A stretch of 64,000 nucleotides of DNA, taken from contig DKUN01000012.1 in NCBI GenBank assembly GCA_002490725.1, positions 163,965-227,964 of the forward strand, written 5' to 3'. Below are positions 55,790 to 64,000 of this stretch, one piece after another. The stretch comes from Porphyromonadaceae bacterium UBA7203 (GTDB lineage Bacteria; Bacteroidota; Bacteroidia; Bacteroidales; Muribaculaceae). A program made the translations under genes and the position numbers. The notes under the pieces are model-generated. The model was not told where the DNA came from, did no database searches, and was given only the letters and a program-made list of their open reading frames with translations. Within the stretch, counting starts at the first letter, position 1; the number at the start of each line of letters is the position of its first letter.

Positions 55790-57508
55790 ATGGAATGGAC
55801 CGACGATATGATTGACGAAAACCGTCTGCGCCACCGGCGCCTGAAAAAGCTCGCCCACAACCCCGTCAGGCCCCGGCGAGGAGTGAGCGACGCAGAGCGC
55901 ATGCGCGAGGATTTTGAGTTCTGGGCCGCGCGCTGCGTCAGGATAAAACATCAGGCAACCTGTCGCTACGTACCCTTTGTGTTGAACCGCGCCCAGCGCA
56001 AGGTGCTCGACGCAATGGAGCGTCAGCGCCGCGCCGGCGAGCCTATCCGCGTAATAGTGCTGAAGTCGCGCCAGTGGGGCTGCTCAACGCTTATCAGCTA
56101 CTATATGATGTGGATTCAGACCGTGCGCCACGAAAACTGGCACTCGCTCATCTGTGCCCACAACAAGAGCACGGCAGTGAAAATATCTGGGCTGCTGACC
56201 GAGCTGGCCGCCAACATGCCCGCCGATACCGTCCCGGTCAAGGTGAAGCGCTATCAGGGCCTGCAGGGTGTGAAGCAGATTCTGCCGTGCGGCTCGAGAG
56301 TTACGGTCTGCTCGGCAATGAACCCCGACGCAGCGCGCGGCGCCGACTACACGATGGCCCATCTGAGCGAGGTAGCCTACTGGCCCGCGACCCGCACGCG
56401 CCACCCCGACCAGCTGGTGCGCTCGGTGTGTAGCGCCATTCCGCGCATTGCCGAGAGCCTGGTGGTGATGGAGAGCACGGCCAACGGCCCCGGCGACTTT
56501 TTCTATCGCGAGTGGCAGAGGGCGGTCGGCGGACTGTCGGACAAGGTGGCAGTGTTCGCTACCTGGCATGAGGTCGACACCAACAGTGAGCCGCTACCCC
56601 GCCCCGCCGCCGAAATCTGGCGGCGCTTCGACGACTATGAGCAACACCTCTGGAGTGACTTCGGCCTGACTCTGGAGCAGATTTTCTGGTATCACAACAA
56701 GCGCCTCGAAGGGTCGACCCACCAGCAGATGATGCGTGAATATCCGACCACGGCGACCGAAGCGTTCAGCAACGCTCTAACCGGAGTGTTTCCGATGGAG
56801 AGCATCGAGGCCCAGCGCGCCCTCGCCTCCGACCGGTTCACCACCTTTGAAGTCGAGCTCCCTTCAGGCCGCTGGGCACCCTCGCCGTCGGGTCGCCTGC
56901 AGGTCTGGGCCGCACCCTGCCCCGCCGAGAGCGTCAACGTCAGGCCGGCCTATATAGCCACGGTCGACGTGGGCGGCAACTGGGAGGGCGCCGACTGGAG
57001 CGTCATTGCCCTGTTTGACTCGCGCAATCCAGAGGCACTCGAACTCGTAGCCCAATGGCGTGGCCACATCGACATTGACCGTCTCTGCGACACGGCCCTC
57101 GCCCTTGGACGCAGCTACCATAACGCCCTGCTCGTTTTTGAGAGCAACACCCTGGAAACGCGTGGAGCCGACGCCCTGGAGCGAATCGGCGCCTCGGGCT
57201 ATCCTAACCTCTACCGCCGCCAATGCACTGACCGCATTACCGGCGGCATTGCCCTGCGCTATGGCTTCCACACCAACGCCATGACCAAGACCGCCGCCAT
57301 CAACGAGCTGACATATGCCCTGCGCGACGGCTCGCTGATCGAGCGCTCGGCCATGGCTGTCGAAGAGATGGCAACCTACATTCGCCGGGGCGACAAGACC
57401 GAAGCCGCCCCGGGCTGCCACGACGACATGGTAATGACCCGCGCCATTGCCCTCTACGCCCGCCGCCAGCACCCGCCGCGGCGCCGCAAACTCCTCAAAC
57501 CGGCTTGA
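55790..57508 (+). CDS. Phage-type terminase large subunit, orphan
   Basis: A 572-residue protein with a complete terminase large subunit layout. ATPase: Walker A K92-SRQWGCST and Walker B DYTMAHLSEVAYW near residue 185. Nuclease: VDVGGNWEGADWSVIALF near residue 390 with the first metal aspartate, VFESNTLETRG near 450 with a glutamate, and GCHDDMVMTRAIALY near 545 with the last aspartate pair. Terminases cut and pump phage DNA into capsids. No portal, capsid, small terminase or integrase gene lies nearby, codon use is like the host genes, and the promoter is host-type. It may be a tamed gene with a new role or the remains of a lost prophage. Confidence 0.88.
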   Translation: MEWTDDMIDENRLRHRRLKKLAHNPVRPRRGVSDAERMREDFEFWAARCVRIKHQATCRYVPFVLNRAQRKVLDAMERQRRAGEPIRVIVLKSRQWGCSTLISYYMMWIQTVRHENWHSLICAHNKSTAVKISGLLTELAANMPADTVPVKVKRYQGLQGVKQILPCGSRVTVCSAMNPDAARGADYTMAHLSEVAYWPATRTRHPDQLVRSVCSAIPRIAESLVVMESTANGPGDFFYREWQRAVGGLSDKVAVFATWHEVDTNSEPLPRPAAEIWRRFDDYEQHLWSDFGLTLEQIFWYHNKRLEGSTHQQMMREYPTTATEAFSNALTGVFPMESIEAQRALASDRFTTFEVELPSGRWAPSPSGRLQVWAAPCPAESVNVRPAYIATVDVGGNWEGADWSVIALFDSRNPEALELVAQWRGHIDIDRLCDTALALGRSYHNALLVFESNTLETRGADALERIGASGYPNLYRRQCTDRITGGIALRYGFHTNAMTKTAAINELTYALRDGSLIERSAMAVEEMATYIRRGDKTEAAPGCHDDMVMTRAIALYARRQHPPRRRKLLKPA

Positions 57509-57517
57509 CCCGGCCAA

Positions 57518-57549
57518 TTTGGTCGTTTCATTAGTTTTTTGTAATTTTG
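57518..57549 (+). promoter_or_regulatory. Bacteroidetes promoter, TTTG-N20-TAATTTTG
   Basis: TTTG at 57518-57521, 20-base spacer, TAATTTTG at 57542-57549: an ideal match, starting 10 bases after the terminase stop and driving the second structured RNA. Confidence 0.8.
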
Positions 57550-57554
57550 CGGTA

Positions 57555-57827
57555 TATTAAAATACAAGAAAGCGTTTATCCGCGCTGATTCTTGACAACC
57601 TGGAATTCTCGCAAAATTCTATCAATAGTCAAGGATTGAGCATCGGTAGATGCCCGTCGTATTGTAATTATCAGGCTTCGGTTATATCCTTTCGTGAGAT
57701 GTATGACCGCAGTCATTGATTACATATACTGGCGTGGGCTTCTGCACGTTGCCGTCTGACTATTGAAAGGCAATGCGAGAAGCCTCAGGTTGAAGGACGG
57801 TGACTGATACAGATTCCTGCGCTTTTT
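57555..57827 (+). ncRNA. Structured non-coding RNA, copy 2
   Basis: About 273 bases between an ideal promoter and a T run (57823-57827), homologous to the RNA at 26618-26923. Shared: hairpin GAATT/AATTC with loop CTCGCAA (57603-57619); blocks AGTCATT, TTACATAT and CGTGGGCT; and the 3' domain with GGCTT/AAGCC outer stem, TTGCC/GGCAA inner stem and TGCGAG (57774-57779). The outer stem differs in sequence from copy 1 (GGGCT/AGCCC) while keeping pairing. Extra stems: AAAGCG (57569-57574) with CGCTTT (57820-57825), and ATTCTTGAC with GTCAAGGAT. It fills most of a 399-base gap and lies upstream of the alpha-galactosidase, so a leader role cannot be excluded. Confidence 0.68.
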
Positions 57828-57907
57828 ATATTATTTATAAATAACTGAGTGCCAACGAGGGGATGACCGAGGCAATTTACCTTTTATCTATTTTTCTTAC
57901 TTATTTT

Positions 57908-59722
57908 ATGCGTAAAGCGCTCTTATCTATTACCGTTTTTACTGCCGCCCTGAACGCTGCGGCAATCGAAACCCCGACTATGGGATGGAGTTCGTGGAAT
58001 ACCTATCGTGTCGACATTTCCGAGAGCATCATTTGCCGCCAGGCTGACGCCATGGCATCATCAGGTCTGCGCGACGCCGGCTATACCTACATCAACATCG
58101 ACGACGGCTTTTTTGGCGGACGCGACGAATCCGGACGCCTGCTGATTCACGCCGAACGTTTTCCCCGGGGACTGCAGCCCGTTGTTGACCACATCCATTC
58201 GCTCGGATTCAAGGCCGGCATATATTCCGACGCCGGACGCAACACCTGCGGCAACTTCTGGGACGGCGACCAGGCAGGCGTAGGCGTCGGCTTTTACGGC
58301 CACGACGAAGATGACGCCCGCTACTACTTCGACGAACTCGGCTTCGATTTCATTAAAATCGACTTCTGCGGAGGCGACGCCGGCCAGAACCATGAACACC
58401 TCGACCTGGACGAACGCGAGCGCTATACGGCCATACGCCGTGCCATCGACGCTGTGGGCCGCAACGACGTCCGCATCAACGTGTGCCGCTGGGCGTTTCC
58501 GGGCACCTGGGTCCACTCAATCGGCTCATCATGGCGCATCGCAGCCGACATCTCCGCAAACTGGAACGCGATAAAGCGCATAATCAGCACCAACAACTAC
58601 CTCTCGGCCTATGCCGGCGGCGGCCACTATAACGACATGGATATGCTTGAAATCGGACGCGGACTCTCCGACGCCGAAGAGCGCACCCATTTCGGAATGT
58701 GGTGCATCATGAGCTCGCCGCTGCTAATCGGATGTGACCTCACAACCATTCCCGACAAATCAAAAGAACTCATTTCAAACCCTGAACTCATTGCCATCAA
58801 CCAGGACACCCTCGGACTGCAGGCTCATGTCGTAAAGACTGAAACCTCGTCGGGCCTGACCCTATATGTCAAGGATATTCAGACGCTTCACGGCACTACA
58901 CGCGCCGTGGCCATATACAACCCCTCCGACAGCGAACAGTCGTTTGAACTCAATCCGGCCGACGTCGACCTGGCCGGCACGGTCGACGTGCGCGACCTGT
59001 TTGCCCGCGCCGACCTGGCTCCGATTGCGCCCGAAGGCTCCATGAACGTCACCCTGGCTGCCCACGACACCGCCATTTATCTTCTCAGCGGCGAACAGCG
59101 CCTCGAACAGACCGTCTACGAGGCCGAAACCGCCTGGCTCGAGCGCTTTCAGAAACTGGGCATCAACCCGTCGCAAGGCTATGCCGAATACGCTTCCGAC
59201 CCGACCTGCTCGGGCGGCGCACGCGTAGGCTGGCTCGGCAACCACCCCGACAACTGGCTCGAATGGCGCGACGTTTGGAGCATTGAAGGCGGAGTCTACG
59301 ACCTTACGATCAACTATCTTCAGTGGAACGACCGCACCGTTCAGCTTTCAGTCAACGGCGGCGAACCGCAAACGGTGTCACTCCCGGCCGTGCAGCCCAA
59401 CTCCAACAAAATGCGCTCCGAAACCGTCAGGGTAGTTCTCGCCCCCGGCAGCAACACCGTGCGCATAGCCAATCCGTCGGGATGGGCTCCCGACCTCGAC
59501 TACATCTCCGTCAAACCGGTCGACCCAAGCGCCATTGCCGACGTGACCACCGCCTCCGCCACCACCGCAAAAACGCGCAAGGTAATCTGCGCCGACGGAC
59601 GCCTCAGTCTGCCTGAAAGCGACAGCGTATCCATCTGGGACATGAACGGAGTGCGCCACACCGCCCTGGCCGGCACAACTGAAATTTCCGTAACGCCCGG
59701 AATCTACTTTCTAATCTACTGA
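57908..59722 (+). CDS. Secreted GH27 alpha-galactosidase
   Basis: A 604-residue protein; the ATG at 57908 gives a proper signal peptide (MRKALLSITVFTAALNAAA), whereas an ATG 45 bases upstream would add an unlikely extension. The GH27 TIM barrel begins PTMGWSSWNTYRVDI, holds the nucleophile in GFDFIKIDFCGG (about residue 158) and the acid/base in GGGHYNDMDML (about residue 240), followed by an antiparallel C domain, a CBM35-like module (residues 410-540) and a short C-terminal region ending GIYFLIY that looks like a truncated sorting module. It would release alpha-linked galactose from plant or host glycans outside the cytosol. Confidence 0.92.
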   Translation: MRKALLSITVFTAALNAAAIETPTMGWSSWNTYRVDISESIICRQADAMASSGLRDAGYTYINIDDGFFGGRDESGRLLIHAERFPRGLQPVVDHIHSLGFKAGIYSDAGRNTCGNFWDGDQAGVGVGFYGHDEDDARYYFDELGFDFIKIDFCGGDAGQNHEHLDLDERERYTAIRRAIDAVGRNDVRINVCRWAFPGTWVHSIGSSWRIAADISANWNAIKRIISTNNYLSAYAGGGHYNDMDMLEIGRGLSDAEERTHFGMWCIMSSPLLIGCDLTTIPDKSKELISNPELIAINQDTLGLQAHVVKTETSSGLTLYVKDIQTLHGTTRAVAIYNPSDSEQSFELNPADVDLAGTVDVRDLFARADLAPIAPEGSMNVTLAAHDTAIYLLSGEQRLEQTVYEAETAWLERFQKLGINPSQGYAEYASDPTCSGGARVGWLGNHPDNWLEWRDVWSIEGGVYDLTINYLQWNDRTVQLSVNGGEPQTVSLPAVQPNSNKMRSETVRVVLAPGSNTVRIANPSGWAPDLDYISVKPVDPSAIADVTTASATTAKTRKVICADGRLSLPESDSVSIWDMNGVRHTALAGTTEISVTPGIYFLIY

Positions 59723-59796
59723 GCCTGCTGACAACAGGCTATCAGCACCTTAGCCGGCGACACGCCGAACCGCCCCCCGCACCGCCGGCCAACATC

Positions 59797-59841
59797 AATC
59801 CGCCCCCGTAAGCTGCTACACGATGCTAACGGGGGCGGATT
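59797..59841. terminator. Hairpin between alpha-galactosidase and pnp
   Basis: Perfect 13-bp stem AATCCGCCCCCGT with ACGGGGGCGGATT around a 19-base loop. It lacks a real T run, and its right arm overlaps the pnp -33 element, so it may also affect pnp transcription. Confidence 0.6.
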
Positions 59842-59871
59842 TGGCAGTTTGGGGATTTTTTTGTAAATTTG
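59840..59871 (+). promoter_or_regulatory. Bacteroidetes promoter of pnp, TTTG-N20-TAAATTTG
   Basis: TTTG at 59840-59843, 20-base spacer, TAAATTTG at 59864-59871. Predicted leader about 33 bases. Confidence 0.7.
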
Positions 59872-59909
59872 CGCGATATTTTGAAGTGTTATAACCTTAC
59901 AAAAAGCAA

Positions 59910-62141
59910 ATGAGACCAATCAAAAAAACCATCGCCCTGCCCGATGGCCGCGAGATTACTCTCGAAACCGGCAAACTTGCAAAGCAGGCTGATGGAGCCG
60001 TTGAGCTGCGCATGGGTAACACCATGATTCTGGCTACGGTCGTGTCGGCAAAGGAAGCCGGCGAAGGCGTGGACTTCATGCCCCTGACCGTTGAGTACAA
60101 AGAAAAATTTTCATCTAACGGACGTTTCCCCGGCGGCTTCCTCAAACGCGAGGGCCGCGCCTCAGACTATGAAATTCTGACCGCACGACTGATTGACCGC
60201 GTGCTGCGCCCGCTCTTCCCCGACAACTACCACGCCGACACCATCGTGCAGGTGACCATGTACAGCGCCGACGGCGTTGACGCTCCCGACGCACTGGCCG
60301 GCCTCGCTGCCTCGGCCGCACTCTCAGTTTCGGACATTCCCTTCCAGGGCCCGATTTCCGAAGTGCGCGTTGCACGCATTGACGGAAACTTCGTTATCAA
60401 CCCCACCTTCGAAGAACTGAAAAACGCAGACCTCGAGCTGATGGTTGGCGCCACCTACGACAACATCATGATGGTCGAAGGCGAAATGAACGAAGTCAGC
60501 GAGCAGGTTCTGCTCGACGCCCTCAAGGCCGCCCACGAAGCCATCAAGGTGCAGTGCGTGGCCCAGATGGAACTGGCCAAGGAAGTAGGCAACGCCAAGC
60601 GCGAATACTGCCACGAAGTCAACGACGAAGAGCTCCGCAAGGACGTTCGCGAAAAATGCTACGACAAAGCCTACGCGATTGCAAAGCAGGGCTGCGCCGA
60701 CAAGCACTGGCGCGCCGACAGCTTCGCAGCAATCTGCGACGAATACATCGCATCTCTGCCCGAAGAAGAACAGGACGAAAAAGCTCCGCTGGTCAAGCGC
60801 TACTACCACGACGTTGAAAAAGAAGCCATGCGTCGCTGCGTTCTCGACGAAGGCATCCGCCTCGACGGCCGCAAAACCAACGAAATCCGCCCCATCTGGT
60901 GCGAAGTCGACTATCTGCCCGGACCTCACGGCTCGGCAGTGTTCACCCGCGGCGAGACCCAGAGCCTCGCAACCGTTACACTCGGCACCAAGCTCGACGA
61001 AAAAATCGTTGACGAAGTGCTTGACCAGAGCCACGAACGCTTCCTACTCCACTATAACTTCCCGCCCTTCTCGACCGGCGAAGCACGCGCTCCCCGCGGC
61101 GTGAGCCGTCGCGAAGTGGGCCACGGCAACCTTGCCCACCGCGCCCTCAAGAGCATGCTCCCGAAAGACTTCCCCTACGTTACCCGCGTAGTGAGCGACA
61201 TTCTCGAGAGCAACGGCTCAAGCTCGATGGCCACCGTATGCGCCGGCACCCTGGCCCTGCTCGACGCAGGCGTCAATATGACCCGCCCTGTGGCCGGCAT
61301 TGCAATGGGCCTGATTTCCGACGGTCAGAAGTGGGCTGTTCTCTCCGACATTCTCGGCGACGAAGACCACCTCGGCGACATGGACTTCAAGGTAACCGGC
61401 ACCGACAAAGGCATCACCGCCACCCAGATGGACATCAAGTGCGACGGCCTCAGCTACGAAATTCTCGAAAAGGCGCTGATGCAGGCCCGCGACGGACGTC
61501 TGCACATTCTCAACATCATCAACGAAACCATCCCCGCTCCCCGCGAAGACTACAAGCCCCACGTGCCCCGCATCGTAACGATGACCATCCCCAAGGAACT
61601 CATCGGCGCAGTAATCGGCCCGGGCGGAAAAGTTATCCAGGGCATCCAGGAACAGAGCGGCGCCTCGGTTTCAATCGACGAAATCGACAACGAAGGCTAC
61701 ATCGAAGTGGCTGCCCCCAACAAGGAAGCCATTGACCGCGCTCTCGACATGATCAAAGCCATCACCGCGCTGCCTGAAGAAGGCGAGGTCTACACCGGCA
61801 AGGTTATGACCATCCAGGACTTCGGCGCATTCGTGCAGTTCATGCCCAACCGCGACGGCCTGCTCCACATCTCCGAAATCTCGTGGGACCGCCTCCCCGA
61901 CATGGAAGCCAGCGGCCTCAAAGAGGGCGACGAAGTAACAGTCAAACTCATCGAAGTTGACAAGAAAACCGGCAAATACCGCCTTAGCATGCGCGCCCTG
62001 CAGCCCAAGCCCGAAGGCTGGGTTGAACGTCCACGCGAACCCCGTCGCCCCCGCGGCGAAGGTGGTGAAGGCGAACGCCGCGAACGCCGTGACCGTGGCG
62101 ACCGCGGACCCCGTGGTCCCCGTTCGCCCCGCCGCGACTAA
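59910..62141 (+). CDS. pnp: Polyribonucleotide nucleotidyltransferase
   Basis: A 743-residue PNPase that degrades RNA from the 3' end using phosphate. Two RNase PH domains: the first with the FSSNGRFPGGFLKREGR motif (residues 69-86), the second holding the catalytic site (TRGETQSLATVTLG, then MDFKVTGTDKGITATQMDIK near 490-510). A KH domain (IGAVIGPGGKVIQGI near 565) and an S1 domain (GEVYTGKVMTIQDFGAFVQF near 625) follow. The last 40 residues are an Arg/Gly/Pro-rich tail (PREPRRPRGEGGEGERRERR), which probably adds RNA binding. It ends at a strong terminator. Confidence 0.97.
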   Translation: MRPIKKTIALPDGREITLETGKLAKQADGAVELRMGNTMILATVVSAKEAGEGVDFMPLTVEYKEKFSSNGRFPGGFLKREGRASDYEILTARLIDRVLRPLFPDNYHADTIVQVTMYSADGVDAPDALAGLAASAALSVSDIPFQGPISEVRVARIDGNFVINPTFEELKNADLELMVGATYDNIMMVEGEMNEVSEQVLLDALKAAHEAIKVQCVAQMELAKEVGNAKREYCHEVNDEELRKDVREKCYDKAYAIAKQGCADKHWRADSFAAICDEYIASLPEEEQDEKAPLVKRYYHDVEKEAMRRCVLDEGIRLDGRKTNEIRPIWCEVDYLPGPHGSAVFTRGETQSLATVTLGTKLDEKIVDEVLDQSHERFLLHYNFPPFSTGEARAPRGVSRREVGHGNLAHRALKSMLPKDFPYVTRVVSDILESNGSSSMATVCAGTLALLDAGVNMTRPVAGIAMGLISDGQKWAVLSDILGDEDHLGDMDFKVTGTDKGITATQMDIKCDGLSYEILEKALMQARDGRLHILNIINETIPAPREDYKPHVPRIVTMTIPKELIGAVIGPGGKVIQGIQEQSGASVSIDEIDNEGYIEVAAPNKEAIDRALDMIKAITALPEEGEVYTGKVMTIQDFGAFVQFMPNRDGLLHISEISWDRLPDMEASGLKEGDEVTVKLIEVDKKTGKYRLSMRALQPKPEGWVERPREPRRPRGEGGEGERRERRDRGDRGPRGPRSPRRD

Positions 62142-62163
62142 AAACCGAATTCACTAAACATTG

Positions 62164-62210
62164 CGAGCGCGATTCCACGGCATCGACCGGAATCGCGCTC
62201 GTATTTTTTT
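62164..62210 (+). terminator. Rho-independent terminator of pnp
   Basis: Perfect 13-bp stem CGAGCGCGATTCC with GGAATCGCGCTCG, loop 12 bases, T run 62204-62210. Confidence 0.9.
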
Positions 62211-62225
62211 AATATTTTTTATGAA

Positions 62226-62259
62226 TTTGTGGAAATCTCGCAGAAATTTCGTAACTTTG
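62226..62259 (+). promoter_or_regulatory. Bacteroidetes promoter, TTTG-N22-TAACTTTG
   Basis: TTTG at 62226-62229 and TAACTTTG at 62252-62259; spacer slightly long at 22. It lies 25 bases before the SIS-domain gene. Confidence 0.6.
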
Positions 62260-62284
62260 CGCCCGAAAATCTATAGCATTCATC

Positions 62285-62899
62285 ATGGACGAAATCCTGA
62301 CGTTAAATAAAATACTTGCAGCTGAATCGCAAGCCATTGCATCAGTGCCCGTTACAGCCGACTATTCCGAAGCACTCAATCTGATTCAACATCAAGTCTG
62401 CGAACTTGGCGGCAAAGTCGTTGCATCCGGCATGGGAAAAGCCGGCCAGATAGCCTCCAACATAGCATCTACATTTGCGTCAACAGGCATTCCGGCTGTG
62501 TGCATCAACCCTGCCGAAGCCCAACACGGCGACCTCGGCGTGCTTCAGCCAAACGACGTCCTGCTATTGATTTCCAACTCCGGCCGTACCGACGAGATTC
62601 TTCGTCTTTGTGAAATCGCCCGAATGCTATATCCTGAAATGCACGCGATTGTCATCACCGCCGAACCCGCAAGCCCGCTGGCCCAGATGCCCGACACTGT
62701 GCGCATCTTTACCGGCAACCCCTCCGAAGTGTGCCCCCTCGGCCTGACCCCCACCACCTCAATCACCGCCATGACCGTAATCGGCCACCTGCTGATAATC
62801 GGCATGATGCTCCGCACCAACTTCACGCGCGAGCAGTATGCAGTGCGCCACCAGGGCGGCTCGCTCGGCGAAAAACTCCGCGACGCAATCCACAAATAA
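62285..62899 (+). CDS. SIS-domain sugar isomerase, KdsD-like without CBS domains
   Basis: A 204-residue SIS-domain protein. GGKVVASGMGKAGQIASNIASTFASTGIPAVCINPAEAQHGDLGVL, ISNSGRTDEI and the terminal VRHQGGSLGEKL match KdsD/GutQ arabinose 5-phosphate isomerases, which make the precursor of Kdo. Typical KdsD has about 320 residues with two C-terminal CBS domains; these are missing, as in some short family members. The SIS active-site residues (Ser-x-Ser, His) are present. A role in Kdo synthesis is likely but not certain. Confidence 0.85.
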   Translation: MDEILTLNKILAAESQAIASVPVTADYSEALNLIQHQVCELGGKVVASGMGKAGQIASNIASTFASTGIPAVCINPAEAQHGDLGVLQPNDVLLLISNSGRTDEILRLCEIARMLYPEMHAIVITAEPASPLAQMPDTVRIFTGNPSEVCPLGLTPTTSITAMTVIGHLLIIGMMLRTNFTREQYAVRHQGGSLGEKLRDAIHK

Positions 62900-62904
62900 G
62901 AGCG

Positions 62905-63372
62905 ATGAAACACGGCTACACTCCTGAACAAATCAGCGGCGAGGACATGTCGGTTGCCGTTGTGCGCACGCAGTGGAACGAAAGCATCACCTCCAAGCTG
63001 GCCCAAGGCGCCCTGCAGACACTGGCCGACGCCGGAGCCGACGCCGATGAATTCGTAGTTCCCGGCGCCATTGAACTGACCTATGCCGCCCAGCGGCTCA
63101 TTGACTCCGAACGCTACGACGCCGTCATCGTTATCGGCTGCGTTATAAAAGGCGACACCCCTCACTTCGACTACGTTTGTCAGAGCGTCACCCAAGGCAT
63201 CACATCGCTCAATTCCGACGGCCCCGTACCCGTTATTTTCGGCGTGCTCACCGTGCTCAACGAGCAGCAGGCCCTTGATCGCTGCGGCGGTCCGGCCGGC
63301 CACAAAGGCATCGAAGCCGCGCAAACGGCCATGCAGATGGTAAGCTTTGCCCGTCAGTTCGATGACTGCTGA
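62905..63372 (+). CDS. ribH: 6,7-dimethyl-8-ribityllumazine synthase
   Basis: A 155-residue lumazine synthase of the riboflavin pathway, of the icosahedral-capsid-forming family. VAVVRTQWNESIT near residue 17, VPGAIELTYAAQ near 52, VIGCVIKGDTPHFDYV near 78 with the catalytic histidine, and PVIFGVLTVLNEQQALDR near 115 are present. The ATG is 5 bases after the SIS-domain gene. Confidence 0.95.
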   Translation: MKHGYTPEQISGEDMSVAVVRTQWNESITSKLAQGALQTLADAGADADEFVVPGAIELTYAAQRLIDSERYDAVIVIGCVIKGDTPHFDYVCQSVTQGITSLNSDGPVPVIFGVLTVLNEQQALDRCGGPAGHKGIEAAQTAMQMVSFARQFDDC

Positions 63373-63940
63373 CGGCTCGACCCTGCTGCTGCCAACCAGG
63401 CTCGCACCCCCTCCCGCATATTACAGCATGATGGTCCGCCACGTCGGGCCCGTTGCCATATGTCGCGGCGAACGCTTCGACAAGCGCTGCAAAGATGCCC
63501 ACCGGTTTACCATTGCCGACACCCGCGGCCTGCTCGAACTGACGGTTCCGGTCAGCAAACCCTACGGGCGCACGTGGGCCACGACATCGGTGAGCCTCCA
63601 CGGTCGATGGTGGGAAGTAATGTGGGCTGCTCTCGAAAGCGCCTACGGACGCACGCCATTCTTTGAATTCTACGCCGACGACTTCAAGCCGCTGCTCAGC
63701 GACCCCGACCGCTTCACCTCCGTGGCCGACCTGAACGAAGGCTTTGACCGCGCCATACGCCGCGCCATAGGCCTGACAAAAGAGATTACCTATGTCGATG
63801 CCGGACGCCCGGCTGAAATAGCGCCCTTCGACCCCGAGCCCTACTGGCAGCTGCGGCGCGACACCCTCGGCTTCATTCCCGGCCTTTCGATTCTCGACAT
63901 GGTGTTCAACCTCGGGCCCGAAACCCTGCTCAGACTCTGA
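63362..63940 (+). CDS. WbqC-like family protein
   Basis: A 192-residue cytosolic protein of the WbqC family, found in Bacteroidetes and near polysaccharide or glycan genes elsewhere. It shows the typical start in which a short strand is followed by YYSMMVRHVGPVAICRGERFDKRCKDAHRFTIADTRGLLELTVPV, then WEVMWAALESAYGRTPFFEFYADDF and YWQLRRDTLGFIPGLSILDMVFNLGPE. The catalytic role is not established. It overlaps ribH by 11 bases. The remaining 60 bases of the window hold nothing recognised. Confidence 0.85.
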   Translation: MTADGSTLLLPTRLAPPPAYYSMMVRHVGPVAICRGERFDKRCKDAHRFTIADTRGLLELTVPVSKPYGRTWATTSVSLHGRWWEVMWAALESAYGRTPFFEFYADDFKPLLSDPDRFTSVADLNEGFDRAIRRAIGLTKEITYVDAGRPAEIAPFDPEPYWQLRRDTLGFIPGLSILDMVFNLGPETLLRL

Positions 63941-64000
63941 GACCCCGATCCCCAATATTTGTTAACGCTGGGGCGATCAAGCGTTGTGCAGATGTGTTCG

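Noticed and set aside
55777..57508. A prophage around the terminase gene
   Set aside because: No integrase, portal, capsid, tail or attachment repeats were found on either side.
57863..57907. Upstream ATG of the alpha-galactosidase
   Set aside because: It would put 15 extra residues before a standard signal peptide; the ATG at 57908 fits better, though the other is possible.
63952..63973. Short CCCCA/TGGGG hairpin after the WbqC-like gene
   Set aside because: Short arms and no T run; not enough to call a terminator.

Overview
The window reads as chromosomal DNA of a gut Bacteroidales bacterium. The evidence is the Bacteroidetes-type promoter (a TTTG-like -33 element and a TAnnTTTG -7 element) upstream of many genes, a SusD-family lipoprotein, PorZ, GldD and GldE homologues, DUF4919, DUF3332 and DUF3737 family proteins, and weak use of Shine-Dalgarno sites. 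The high GC content, with heavy use of GAC, GCC and CTG codons, suggests Muribaculaceae rather than Bacteroides; that family assignment is inference.

Layout. 1-7343: end of a susD gene, then a tight run nudix-mutL-lipid kinase-miaB-DUF4919-birA with several 4-bp overlaps. 7464-10973: purH, mreB, mreC, without the mreD, mrdA and rodA genes that often follow in Bacteroidales. 11039-17152: a small barrel protein, a 30-residue ORF, a serine-type sulfatase, a DUF3737 protein, a MATE transporter, a 42-residue antisense-side ORF and a beta-helix lipoprotein. 17169-26520: a CCA/poly(A) polymerase-like enzyme, a mosaic secreted protein, a WYL regulator, the tsaE-murB-murA operon, a DUF2156 protein and two small envelope proteins. 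26618-26923: a structured RNA gene with its own promoter and terminator. 27080-32248: pfkA, two FKBP-family proteins, gldE, gldD, a phosphopantetheinyl transferase and a TPR protein. 32361-40808: seven same-strand genes, all with signal peptides or lipoboxes, around a caspase-family protease and closed by a strong terminator. 40951-43706: a lower-GC acyltransferase and phosphoethanolamine transferase pair. 43715-49956: leuS, rdgB, porZ and an unknown gene, reading leftward. 49999-55652: folP, then dedA, rpe, rpiB, a TRIC channel, ychF, a small membrane protein and a TPR protein. 55790-57508: a complete phage-type terminase large subunit with no phage genes around it. 57555-57827: a second structured RNA homologous to the first. 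57908-63940: GH27 alpha-galactosidase, pnp, a SIS-domain isomerase, ribH and a WbqC-like protein.

The most unusual items are the pair of homologous structured RNAs (shared hairpin loop, covarying stems and a possible loop-loop pseudoknot), the envelope caspase operon in which protease, beta-propeller/OmpA-like, LPP20-like and DUF4384-like proteins are separate genes, and the orphan terminase with an apparently leaderless host-type promoter. No tRNA, rRNA, CRISPR array, insertion sequence or prophage was seen.
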